From positions 47,356,906 through 47,420,905 of the forward strand of contig OY759265.1 in NCBI GenBank assembly GCA_963662155.1: 64,000 bases of DNA. Direction: 5' to 3'. This stretch comes from Lamellibrachia columna (taxonomy: Eukaryota > Annelida > Polychaeta > Sabellida > Siboglinidae). Positions 35,271 to 49,560 of the stretch are shown here, piece after piece; position 1 is the stretch's first letter, and each line of letters starts with the position of its first letter. The notes under the pieces were generated by a model, which was not told the DNA's origin, searched no databases, and saw only the letters and a list, made by a program, of their open reading frames with translations. The position numbers and the translations under genes are program-made.

Positions 35271-35733
35271 TCACGTAGCAGGTGTGTCCACGTGCTCAGA
35301 GCGTGTAACAACAATATGTTGTAAGAACGATATGCTGCCAGTAGGTCCGTACACTACATGATTGTCAAACGACAACGCGACATCAGGAACGGATCTAGGA
35401 CTTCGCGGATGGGAGAGCGTGGTTGGATGGGCCGACGGCGTCAGTGTAAGGCCGGTGTCTATATCGCCGTTGACAGAGAATGAGGTAAGCCGTCGGAACA
35501 CTGGTGAATAAATCCGAGAACTGAGCGGATTGTCCGAGAACATGCGGTGAAAGAACGCAGCCGCCATCCGGCGCTGATGCGTAGACGGTCATCCCTGAGT
35601 CGCGAAGTAACAGTACGTTAAGCAGATCTAAATGAAATATGTTCCCGTCAAAGTAAACCGGATCTGACGGATGCAAAACTACCTCCTTCCCTATTTTCGG
35701 ATATCTGGTTCCTGACCAGTTAAGAATAGCCAA
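35271..35733 (-). pseudogene. Unrecognised protein-like remnant
   Basis: Two overlapping minus frames look protein-like rather than random. The upstream one contains GNIFHLDLLNVLLLRDSGMT after IGKEVVLHPSDPVYF. The downstream one contains FSVNGDIDTGLTLTPS and FDNHVVYGPTGSISFLQHIV before a stop. Joined by one frameshift near 35500 they would give roughly 140 residues. I do not recognise the family. No clear splice acceptor or donor borders it, so a decayed mobile-element gene is as likely as a host exon. The plus strand is also partly open here, which weakens the case. Confidence 0.25.
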
Positions 35734-37249
35734 CCACGGTAATTACTTGTGTCGACTTGGTCGTGTTCAAACTATTCACGAGGTCGAGAGGTCGAGAGGT
35801 CGAGAACGCCAGCAGAGAAACCAAGTATATTCGGAGGCCGGCTACCAGCCAGGTCCGTCAAAGCGAACACACTTGGCCGCCGCTGTCGGACATTCTGTCA
35901 TATTTTCGGTAAATTTCTGGCCCATACAAAGGGCAAAATTGTTTTATCGAGAACATAATGTGGGGAAGTTTGAGCTGGCAGATGTGTGCAGCCCTAGTAA
36001 TGTCATGTATCATTATGAAGACATGGTGGCTAACACGAGACTTGACGGAAGACACTCGGCTTATAATAATTACGGAAATAGTTATGACGTCATTGCGACG
36101 TTACATCTTAAGGAGATATTACTCCCGGTGCGTCAGCGATTTGTTGTCGTGACTAATCAGTGTGTCAAACATTAAACCAAAGCGCATCACATTCGCTGTT
36201 CAGATCGCTCGCGGCTTCGACGGTCCGTCAGATTGACGCGTCGACAGACCTAGAGGTCTAGAACTCAAAGGCAATGATGCAAAGTGTATAGGGGGAATAT
36301 CATAATATACATACGAACATATATACTCTACGTGGATTATAGTAAGATTATTATTATTACGACGCACGTGCTGTAGCCGCTTCTGTAGTGGATGTCGGAT
36401 TTACCCCGATATGATTCGCGGGAACTCTTTATAGCTGGACATACTGTTCTCCCAAAGGACGGCCAACCGAATTGTTTCTGACAATCGAAAAAAGTTAACT
36501 TTATATGATTTTTTTTAAATAACCAAGCTGTTATTTCACAGAAATATAAGTTCGAGCGAAAGCATCAAAACCGACACTGATTTTGTAACTGTATATGGGG
36601 GAGCGTTAATTCATAACTCTCTTGGCTTAGCCTTTTAAATAGTCTTAACCCGCGAAAATTGATAGGCCTTTCATTCAGTGGTGCGTGGTCTTAGATATAT
36701 GCCACTAGCCCTCGACCATTCACCTTCACCTTAAAGTTTACCTTGCCAAATGGAGCGTTGAGTATTTTCAGCCATCAACAACGTCAATTAACATGAATGC
36801 GCGTGGCGTTTGTGAGAAAATGCCTCGCGCGGCTGTTGAAAGATGCGCGTCCGCGAACAGAATACTTCCAATTGACGTCACCATCTCATTGGCACCGCGA
36901 ACTTTGGCTCACGCGCGTGGGTTAACGAAATCAGACGCTAATGCAGGAACTGAAACGTTAACTAGATTGACAGCGATCGACGTGCCGGAATGTCTCTGGT
37001 TAGAGTGTGGATCTACGGTTGTAGACAAACGCAACGAATGCCAACGGTGTTAAACAATGAACAGAACCAATTTATCTGCGGTAGGGCCTATCCATCATTC
37101 GTCCAAACAGGCCATTTTGAATTACGTACCGTTTAACGCGTTACGTGTATTTCCTGTTCTTCTTGCCGCATCCAGTCACAACGAAAAAGGTTTCTGCCGT
37201 ATATATTTACGCCTGCCGAATCATGGTAGGGTTAATAGTTCGTAGTTAC
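35734..37249. other. Unique sequence without a recognised gene
   Basis: A 10-bp motif AGGTCGAGAG is repeated three times near 35780-35805. Overlapping open frames at 35747-36175 and 36793-37053 show no domain motif. Confidence 0.35.
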
Positions 37250-37440
37250 GTATAATTGTTCGCAACGCCGTGCGTGTTTTCTACTATTGTTCCGAGTTAC
37301 ACAATCTACGTCAAACGTCCACATGAGTTCCTTCGTACGTACATCCGCACCCCAGGAAGAATTTGGAAGGTCAGTCGCATCCATGCGAAACTGACAGAGA
37401 TATGAGGGAACGAACATACACAATCACAAACTGTTTCATA
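37250..37440. repeat. Dispersed repeat, copy 2 (matches 34240-34440)
   Basis: TACGTCAAACGTCCACATGA, GTTCCTTCGTACG and ATGCGAAACTGACAGAGATA appear in the same order as in copy 1, with about 70-80% agreement by eye. No open frame is shared. Confidence 0.45.
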
Positions 37441-39082
37441 GTCTAGAAAAACACATTTTGACATTAAGTAAACATACAGCTATTAAATTCACGCACTTCG
37501 TTTCAACCACGACCAATATTTCTACGTGTTTATAACTGCAACACACGACGTTACGTAAGGTTCCTCGTCAGACCCACACATGTTTACGCCATGCCCCGAG
37601 AAGACGGTTGACGTCACCAAGTCGGCCACGTCATAACACGCTAATGGGACTGTAGGCACTCCATACACCGGCTCATGTGGCCGTTAGCCTGGAGATCCGG
37701 TAACTCTCCCAGCGACAACGCGCGCACGCCGAGGGCTGCCACTTTAATTAATGAACGAGTGGTTTTACGGTTTTGCCTGCTTCATAGTTACAGCGACTGG
37801 TGTACCGAACGAATGAAAACGCCATGCCCTACTTCACGGTTTAAGAACTTATTTTATAATGTGATGTTATACATAATATGGCTACATCGTCGTTACACGT
37901 TCCAAAGTTGCCACACATTGTCTGAATCGAAACGGAAATATCGGAGGACTGCGAATTCATGACAACTGACTAGCTGCAGAACATTTGTAGCAACTGGTTG
38001 ACTTCAAATGAACGTGATAACAACATATTTACGCGATGTTTTCGCCGAGAAATAACGGGACTGATTTCGATGCATTCTGAAGAATAGAAATATATCAACA
38101 CAGACCAGGATAAAATATATCAGACTGCAGACAAAGGACAAACTAATTAATTAATAGTCTAAACACGTGGCTTGAAAAACCAGCTGCTGACAACTGCAAA
38201 TGACAGAATTGCGCGCAGGGCCGTGATCGGCAACTTCATTAAACAGGGAAGAAGAATACGATGGATGTTCACACACAGACGAGAACATGTTATGGTCGGC
38301 AACGGAGAAACAAACAATGGCACGTTCCCCGGTGTTGAGTAATCACGAATGTACGTGCCATCTGAGAAAGGTGTCTACTGGACAAGCGTTTCGATCAATA
38401 TTATTATAATTGTAATATAATCAGACTGTTCCAAGACAGTTCTTAATTACGGCATCTCATATGACGTTATTTGAAGTCGCGGCACATTGATGCATTATCC
38501 CCCTTGAGCAAGCATTTGATCGACAGTGCAGCATTAATATGTCGAACAGATGTGCATGCGAACGTTAGTTTGACGACTCTCTGAAGCCATTTGCGTAAAA
38601 CACCTTCCATCTTTCGTTGGTAGCAATGAAAGGATGCATTTGAAACGCTGATGTTTCATGGGATGGCATTTTACGCCTACCGAATGGCCGCCATTAAAGC
38701 ATTCGTCTCGGACGCAAGGTGAAGGTAACCCGAGTGCAGCGCGTCGTGTGTCGTGGGGAGGCGGGAGCAATTCGTCATATTACGTAATTAGAACGTTCCA
38801 GTACGACATCATTGGCGTCGACTTCACTGTTCTTCGTGTACTTGGAACACAAACTACATCCAACCCAATCACTATTGTCCCTCTCTTCCCCTTCCCGCAC
38901 TCCTTCTCCTCTCCTCACAAATATAATACCCCACCAGGAATCACCCCTCCAGCTACTAGCTCTTCCCAGCTACGTTGTCTCCACTGATTGTCTCCACATA
39001 CTCTCCGCCGTTACCTTCACTCTTCCTCACCTTCCTTCTTTCTCCACTTATCCTTTTTTTCGACCGACCCCAGTTCCACCCA
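37441..39082. other. Unique sequence without a recognised gene
   Basis: The last 250 bp are C/T-rich on the plus strand and grade into the 17-bp array. No exon supported. Confidence 0.35.
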
Positions 39083-40308
39083 CCATCTATCTCAACCAAC
39101 CATCTATCTCAACCAACCATCTATCTCAACCAACCGTCTATCTCAACCAACCACCTATCTTAACCAACCATCTATCTCAACCAACCACCTATCTCAACCA
39201 ACCATCTATCTCAACCAACCATCTATCTCAACCAACCATCTATCTCAACCAACCACGTATCTCAACCAACCATCTATCTCAACCAAACACCTATCTCAAC
39301 CAATCATCTATCTAAACCAACTACCTATCTCAACCAACCATCTATCTCAACCAACCATCTATCTCAACCAACCACCTATCTCAACCAACCATCTATCTCA
39401 ACCAACCATCTATCTCAACCAACCATCTATCTCAACCTACCATCTATCTCAACCAACCATCTATCTCAACCAACCACCTATCTCAACCAACCATCTATCT
39501 CAACCAACCATCTATCTCAACCAACCACCTATCTCAACCAACCATCTATCTCAACCAACCATCTGTCTCAACCAACCATCTATCTCAACCTACCATCTAT
39601 CTCAACCAACCATCTATCTCAACCAACCACCTATCTCAACCTACCATCTATCTCAACCAACCATATATCTCAACCAACCACCTATCTCAACCAACCATCT
39701 ATCTCAACCAACCATCTGTCTCAACCAACCATCTATCTCAACCTACCATCTATCTCAACCAACCATCTATCTCAACCAACTACCTATCTCAACCTACCAT
39801 CTATCTCAACCAACCATCTATCTCAACCAACTACCTATCTCAACCTACCATCTATCTCAACCAACCATCTATCTCAACCAACTACCTATCTCAACCTACC
39901 ATCTATCTCAACCAACCATCTATCTCAACCAACTACTTATCTCAACTTACCATCTATCTCAACCAACCATCTGTCTCAACCAACCATCTATCTCAACCTA
40001 CCATCTATCTCAACCTACCATCTATCTCAACCAACCATCTATCTCAACCTACCATCTATCTCAACCAACCATCTATCTCAACCAACTACCTATCTCAACC
40101 TACCATCTATCTCAACCAACCATCTATCTCAACCAACCACCTATCTCAACCAACCATCTATCTCAACCAACCATCTGTCTCAACCAACCATCTATCTCAA
40201 CCTACCATCTATCTCAACAAACCATCTATCTCAACCAACCACCTATCTCAACCAACCATCTATCTCAACCAACCACCTATCTCAACCAACCATCTATCTC
40301 AACCAACT
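39083..40308. repeat. 17-bp minisatellite, about 72 copies
   Basis: The unit is CATCTATCTCAACCAAC, with C-to-T and A-to-T variants giving CACCTATCTC or CAACCTAC. Three units make 51 bp, so one frame cycles through all three phases (PTIYLNQPSISTNHLSQ). No phase has a stop, which produces the spurious 477-residue frame at 38988-40421. Confidence 0.97.
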
Positions 40309-41084
40309 TAGCCTTCTGCGCCCCTAGTTGCAGATGCAGCTATTTTACTATCATACGAATGTTTGCTACCCACAGTCACAGGAAGTATCTTACACGCATG
40401 CGTCCCCGACATGCGCAATAGTGCAAAGTTCAGACCAGAAAGCATCACTTTCCTAATCAGTACGACGTCGGCAGATCTAGCGTCTGGAGAGGACAGACAA
40501 CGAGTGACTGGTGCCCAGAGATAGCTGATATAAAGTCAGACGACGCAATCAATATATGCGACTATAAAATGAAAGAGCAAGAATCTAATTTACGTCGCCA
40601 CGCTGCACATAGGCAGGTCGCGCACTGACAGACGCCGGACGCGTCGGCACAAAGTCGCGTCGCGATACAAATCTGACACAAATGGTCACAAATATACATC
40701 GTGATGGAAACTCGGCACTTACAACTGTCACATATCGTGACAGGTGCCTGATGTGTTCAATTACCACAAAAACCCGTATGATTTTCAGAATTATGAAACG
40801 GAGAACCCGTACACAACCGATAACGATCGATCTATGTCGACCTCAAACTGTAGTCCAAAGCTAGAAGACGCTTATCGTTAAGCACACGACACAAGCAAAG
40901 TGAAAACGCAACCGGGAATGTGACGAGAAAGAGATGCCAATGTCAGTACATAAAGCCTAAGGAAACAAAATAATTATGTTGATTTATTTCTGGGTGGTCC
41001 TCGTCATAAGCCCCGCGGGATTTCTAGAGGATCTCCTTGGTTGCTCCGCTATTTGTATCATTTGTGACTCGAATCATATTGTAA
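40309..41084. other. Unique sequence without a recognised gene
   Basis: No gene or repeat recognised. The last 100 bp may be the 3' UTR of the LINE tail listed next. Confidence 0.35.
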
Positions 41085-41133
41085 GTATGTTAAAATGTAT
41101 GTGTAGCCAAAATAAAGTTATTCATTCATTCAG
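41085..41133 (+). mobile_element. Probable LINE or SINE 3' terminus
   Basis: AAAATAAAGTTATTCATTCATTC combines a polyadenylation signal with an ATTC repeat, the same layout as the terminus of the LINE at 29405. Only the tail is recognisable and the upstream body is not identified. Confidence 0.4.
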
Positions 41134-44020
<2,887 letters not shown>

Positions 44021-44319
44021 ACGTAGGTATGCACGCATAGCGAACATACACTTGGCCCCAGCATGCATATATTAAGTCATATGCTAGCGCAAAACAAGAC
44101 AATGGTCCACTAAGCTAACGTAATTTCGCAACATGACCACCTCTCATGTTGGTTATATATAGCTTAGTGGAAGTTGCTTTGATCGTTCAGACTCCCTTAT
44201 CTTTCGCTACTGGTCGCTTTGCCGACAGGTGCATTTGATGTAGTCTGTCGCTAGAGTCTCTACGTCGCGCAGTCCTCGACACAAAATGACCACCGCTCGC
44301 TTACTGATCGCCGGCTTGA

Positions 44320-44475
44320 ACAGGTCTGCCAGGGGATGAAGTGTAACAGGTCTGCCAGGGGATGAAGTGTAACAGGTCTGCCAGGGGATGAAGTGTAACA
44401 GGTCTGCCAGGGGATGAAGTGTAACAGGTCTGCCAGGGGATGAAGTGTAACAGGTCTACCAGGGGAAGAAGTGTA
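44320..44475. repeat. 26-bp tandem repeat, 6 copies
   Basis: The unit is ACAGGTCTGCCAGGGGATGA plus AGTGTA. Five copies are identical and the last carries two substitutions. Confidence 0.95.
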
Positions 44476-44589
44476 AAAGGACTAGATTCTGCACTATATA
44501 AGAACTTACCTTTTTACCTGATAATCACCAGCTTCGACATTTTATATGTGTATTTCGTTTAAATCCAGAACTGTTTTAACACGACGCAG

Positions 44590-45040
44590 ATTTAACTAAG
44601 AGTTGTTTTTACACACGAGACAGATGACTAGAGTAGGTTGTGTATCTGACTGTTTTATACACGAGATATAGATGACTAAAGTAAAGGCGGTTTTAAACAC
44701 GAGACAGATGACTGATGGACTTGGTGTATCTGGCCGTTTTACAAACGTGGCAGATTATTAGGTGTATCCGACTATTTTATAGACGAGGCAGATGATTACA
44801 GTATTTGGTGTGTGATCGTTTTATACACGAGGCAGATGATTACAGTATTTGGTGTATATGACTGTTTTACACACGAGGCAGATGACTAGAGTAATGTGTG
44901 TATCTGACCGTTTTAAACACGAGACAGATGGCTAGAGTAATGTGTGTATCTGACCGTTTTAAACACGAGACAGATGGCTAGAGGACTTTGTGTATCTGAC
45001 CGTTTTATGCACGAACCAGATGACTAGAGTAATTTGTATA
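44590..45040. repeat. Degenerate repeat of about 46 bp, roughly 9 copies
   Basis: The recurring segments are ACACGAGACAGATGACTAGA, GTAATGTGTGTATCTGACCG and TTTTA. Spacing varies between units, so it is an old array. Confidence 0.8.
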
Positions 45041-45223
45041 TCTAATAACTCGAGAATTTGGTGCATCTGATGAATGGAGAACTTGTTTTAGTCCGGCAGC
45101 TTTATGCGACGGAACCATAGGTGCATTCAAGAAATACGAGACGCACACCCAATGCAGTCGAGGATACACACGTATACGGATATAAATGTACGCGGGAAAT
45201 AAGAAAATGCCAGTGGTACTTAC

Positions 45224-45549
45224 AGAAATCGCTCCACTTCGTCGACGACACCGATATCTTGTCCCCGGACCCATGAACTTTATCCTTGTGACCCGTGTGT
45301 TTGTCCTTCCCGAAGATCTTCCCGAATATCTCGCTCATGCTGGTTGCGGATTTCGACGGGATAATCCGAATCTGCACACATTCAGTGTCCAACTGGTCGC
45401 CGTCAGACGAGTCAGTGTTTGACACGAGTAGTCCCACGCCGTCGTCCGTCACTGCACCGCACGAACGGAGCTACAGGTGGCTCGGGACGTTCGCTGATCG
45501 TATGCCGAGACGGACACGGTTGTCGCGCGCTGTCAACCACTGGCCGCAG
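45224..45549 (-). CDS. Candidate first coding exon of an unidentified gene
   Basis: On the minus strand TTTCCTCTCCGTTGCAG ends at 45550, a strong acceptor with a pyrimidine tract, and GTAAGT begins at 45223, a consensus donor. Between them the first ATG (45338) has A at -3 and opens MSEIFGKIFGKDKH, then GHKDKVHGSGDKISV and SSTKWSDF, 38 codons ending in phase 1. The frame upstream of the ATG is also open back to a stop near 45460 and is acidic (SSDGDQLDTECVQIR), so part may be 5' UTR or coding from another start. The MSxxFGKxFG opening recalls CHMP4 proteins, but the rest does not fit. I do not recognise the gene. No other exon of it is identified. Confidence 0.35.
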
Positions 45550-46609
45550 CTGCAACGGAGAGGAAATGAGCTTTAACAACGCTTCTGTGTATCTGATTGC
45601 AGCATAGAAGACGTAATATCTTCTGGGTCGATAACGCTGAAGGTTTTGTTGGCATACGTGGAGAGCCCGAACGGCAGGAGCCTACACGATGCTGTGATGC
45701 CGACGGGTCTGCGGTGGTATCGCGGCCGGCAGCGAGCGGGCGTTGTCAACGTGTTTGATATGCGAAGGCCGCTTAGCGTACGAGCGCCGTCCGTATCGCC
45801 TGTACCATCGGCCGAGAGCAGCCGACAGGGAGGGAGGCTGGAGAGGCATTAACAGACTGCCCACCGCCACCGTCACTGACTACGCCGCAGCCGCCGCCAC
45901 CGCCACCGCCACCGTCACCAACCTTTCTCGCCACCTCCACTCTGGGTTCACCTGTATATCATGCTGGAAGATAATTAGGCGTGAACAAGGTATTATATCC
46001 AGGTTAAGCATTGGTTCCAAGTTAAGGGTACCTAAAAAAACTCAATACATGTTTTTCCATATTGCATTTCCGCCATAAATCTTCGGCGGTCCTTTGTTCT
46101 GATAGTGACTTTTGTGCGTCCCCTGTGCTGTTTTGTTGCACCTCTGAGCTCAGGTTCTTGAGGATATATGCATAATAGAAGTTCAATATTATTATTAAGT
46201 TCCAACCCGGAAGTACTTCACTTATGGTTCGGGTAACTCCCACGTTAAAGCACTTTGCTCAATGATAAGAGTACACAAAATGTCCAACATGCCAAATACC
46301 TTCCATATGTGAATGTAATCGGACACTGATGTCGGAGAAAGAATGATTTAAATACATTCTACAATAAGGACTTGGGCAAATAAACGTTGCCTCTTGCTTT
46401 CGCCGCTCAGTTACAACGTTGATAATGCACCCTGTAAACCGGTGAACACAATCGTGCATTCACACGCAAACACATGCACACGTGCACACGTCAGCACATA
46501 CACACGCTTGTGGGGCGCAAATGGGTTTTCTTGTAAATGGGTTTATTTTTCGTGACCGATTATCGGTGAAGGGTTGTCTTGTTATCCGATGTGTTCACTT
46601 CAAGCCGCA
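45550..46609. other. Unique sequence with a short GCC/CAC triplet tract
   Basis: GCCGCCACC-type triplets lie at about 45888-45925. The sequence 46060-46200 includes a phrase, GCTCAGGTTCTTGAGGATAT, that may belong to a dispersed repeat, but no second copy is in the window. Confidence 0.35.
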
Positions 46610-46760
46610 CCACTGAGCCCATCCTGAGCCCCCAAACCGCGTCCCTGACCTCACGCCGACTATCCCATCCCGAGCTCCAAAAACCCTTTCCATGACCCTC
46701 ACGCCGCCTAGCCAATCCCGACCTCCCAAAACCTTTTCCCCGACCTCACACCACCCTGCC
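46610..46760. repeat. 48-bp C-rich degenerate repeat, 3 copies
   Basis: Three units carry the pattern CATCCTGAGCCCCCAAACC, then GTCCCTGACC and TCACGCCG. They differ by several substitutions. Confidence 0.8.
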
Positions 46761-46827
46761 CGCACCAATACACGGGAGACGCAAAAATAATCCAAGTCAT
46801 TATTGATAGATTGAATGCAAAGTAGCA

Positions 46828-46913
46828 TAATTATCTACCTCGTATCAACCCCCACTCAAACCAAGCATCATTACCTACCTTGTATCAACGCCCGTTCAAA
46901 TCAAGCATCTTCT
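46828..46913. repeat. 43-bp tandem duplication
   Basis: Two units contain ATTACCTACCTTGTATCAAC or its variant, followed by TCAAACCAAGCATC. Confidence 0.85.
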
Positions 46914-48530
46914 CCGAAACATCGCAACTGGAATAGGGGAACGTGAACGACAGTGTTGATGCTTTGTTAACCAAAACGGGGTTGGGTGCAGACCTATACA
47001 TATGTATTATTGTGTTAAGGTTTGCGACAGTTAACGACATAAAACAATTATAGTTACGTGATGTTTTATTTTTAAGCCGGTAGGAGCTTTCTGGTCCAAT
47101 GCTGGGGGAGAAACGCGTTTTGCCTCCTCTAATTCCAACATTTGGCTTGGGTTAAACGGTGACCTACTGTCAATACACATAGGTTGAATATCTACCGACT
47201 TTTCGCTGTTCCAGGGTTAATGACCGTGAACTCTCGACGTCTCGACGTCTGCAAACCGTGACGCACGCAACACTTCTCTGGTTGCTCATTACGCAACGAA
47301 CGAGAGTTTTTCGTGTGCTCACGTCACAATAAGTACACAACTGCACAGCGACATCTGTCGGTTGCTGACTACAACAGGTCAACTGTTATTCACGGATAGC
47401 TTCCCACGTGAGGCACTGAGTGCCAAGTTTATTTCAAAATAAGTTGCCGTTTGAGGAAAGCGTCTAGCGCCGCATATTTATTTGCGTCAGTTCATACTAA
47501 AATGATCAACGGCTACGGGAACTCTCTGGGCCGTCTGTCTCTAAATTTATATTCAGGCAAATCATGCATTATTCACCGGCGTCAACCTTTCGACGTCTCT
47601 GCTTTTAGTCACGCTGACACACCGAGGCAATGCGCGTCGCTCGCGGGTTTTGTCTTCGCAGCAGATGCGGCACATCGTCAAGAACTAACCCGTGGGGTTT
47701 GCCAAGTGACGCGACACGCGAGAGATTCGCTTCCGCTCGACCCGTCGGGCGAGCACGATCGATACTGGAACAATTCGCCTGCAAAATGATTAGTATATGT
47801 CGCTAATAGATTCCATGAATAAATAAATAGGAAATAACCCCGCTGTTGTTCGCATTCAGTACTTCTCATTAAGTAATCTGTCTGTGTCTACAATTCGCGG
47901 AGAGTTGCTGCAACTGGAGACACTGATGAGTTCGCTGTAATGATGACGTAGATTCTCGGCTGACAGAACCCTCGATGGTGTGGTTACCATTCTTCGTCTT
48001 GGTGTTGGGTGTCATTTCCAGTTGCGCAGAACACGGACCAACAACCTTTACAAGTGGTTGAAGTTGTGCTTTATTTGACCAATAACGATAGAAAACACAT
48101 GCATGAATTGCAAACATACGCACGCACGCATGCACGCTCGCACACACATTCACGTTGATGCAAATCCCATCACCTATTATCTTACAAATCCAATCAATTC
48201 TAGTTTGAAGTTGTTCGGTCGTGTAGAGCACCTCTACACCACCGGTAGATATGTGCGAACACCTCCAGTGCTTCATAGCTATGAACTCATCGCGTTCTAC
48301 AAAGGTCCATCAACTTGGTGCGACTTGCCTCGGATACCAACTCTGTGATCATGCATTGGAGCTCACCTTACCACTTTGGGGACAACCTAAAGACGTTCGT
48401 CGCCGTTATAACTGATGAAATCATGGTAGAGATAGAGCTCTGTCACTTTGCAACTTATCACGATGCACACGTTCAATACACGACTGTCTACGCTACTTTT
48501 TGGATTATTGGTCTGCATCTAGCCCCGGCA
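46914..48530. other. Unique sequence without a recognised gene
   Basis: Contains a CTCGACGT duplication near 47235 and short open frames without domain motifs. No splice-bordered exon was found. Confidence 0.35.
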
Positions 48531-48674
48531 TTTGTCTTCCCGGTCACATTTGTCTTCCCGGTCACATTTGTCTTCCCGGTCACATTTGTCTTCCCGGTCA
48601 CATTTGTCTTCCCGGTCACATTTGTCTTCCCGGTCACATTTGTCTTCCCGGTCACATTTGTCTTCCCGGTCACA
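48531..48674. repeat. 18-bp minisatellite, 8 copies
   Basis: The unit TTTGTCTTCCCGGTCACA is repeated eight times without visible change. Its length keeps frames open (FVFPVT on the plus strand, NVTGKT on the minus strand). Confidence 0.96.
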
Positions 48675-49560
48675 TTCACAGCACCATCGTCGGCTTGCTT
48701 GATTGTGCATCGTTCGGAAGTCCAAGCCGAGCGGCTCGATTGCACGGGCAGCGTTTAACCTTTCAGCGACACAGCATTCAATACTCTATATCACATAAGG
48801 TGCGCATTGTAACGGTGCAATAGATTGAATGTAGAGAATGCGCAATCCAAGTGTCTCTTACATTTCACCCCGAGTCACAATAAAAATTATTATTAGAAAC
48901 TAAATCAATATGTTTTACGTTTCATTTGCAGTGAACATATCTTCTTTTATTATTTTTCACCACAGGTGACAAAGACAAAGCCGTACATTTAGACAACTGG
49001 TGATTCAGACGAAGCTGTTGCTTGTGTCAGACGTCATATTGTATCACACGGCAGTCGTTGCGTTTAGACCCAACTGGTCCTCACATAATAGCGAATGACG
49101 CGTGTAAATTAGACATTCAATTTGTTTGTCGGTTATCGCTCGTGGTCGAGTCCTCTTGCGCCCGGTGCCGAAATTGCTGTCGGCAGACGCCGCTAATTCA
49201 CTTTATACCTCGCGTTATATGAGCACTCTCGGTGAGATTTCCGGCTAATTTCATTTCCGACTCCTGCTGGATTACCACAACACCGAGCCGGCCGCGGCCA
49301 TCATAACGATCTGCCGATACGCCGGCAATCACACCTGTAAGCGCCCACGATGCGTCGCCGCCTCTACGATCACCTCGGGAACAATAGGGACAGACAGTAA
49401 CTTCGTCGTTATACCCTCTGACGATCCATCGCGTGGTAGCAAGGCCTCTTAGTTAAGGTCTATAGTTCTACTCGTTTGGATGGCGCAATTTTGTTGCGAA
49501 TGAATTTATTTACTTGTTTTTCTTCCTAGGTTTGGCACATAAGGCTCGCAGACGATATTT
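48675..49560. other. Unique sequence without a recognised gene
   Basis: No long frame or repeat. Ends at the 3' tip of CR1 fragment C. Confidence 0.35.

Noticed and set aside
38988..40421. 477-residue frame rich in Ile, Ser, Asn and Gln
   Set aside because: It is the 17-bp repeat read through all three phases; no unit phase contains a stop.
45224..45338. Similarity of MSEIFGKIFGKD to the N-terminus of CHMP4 (ESCRT-III)
   Set aside because: Only the first dozen residues fit. The helix that follows in CHMP4 is absent.
47920..47955. CTGATGAG suggestive of a hammerhead ribozyme core
   Set aside because: No GAAA partner or flanking helices at the required positions.
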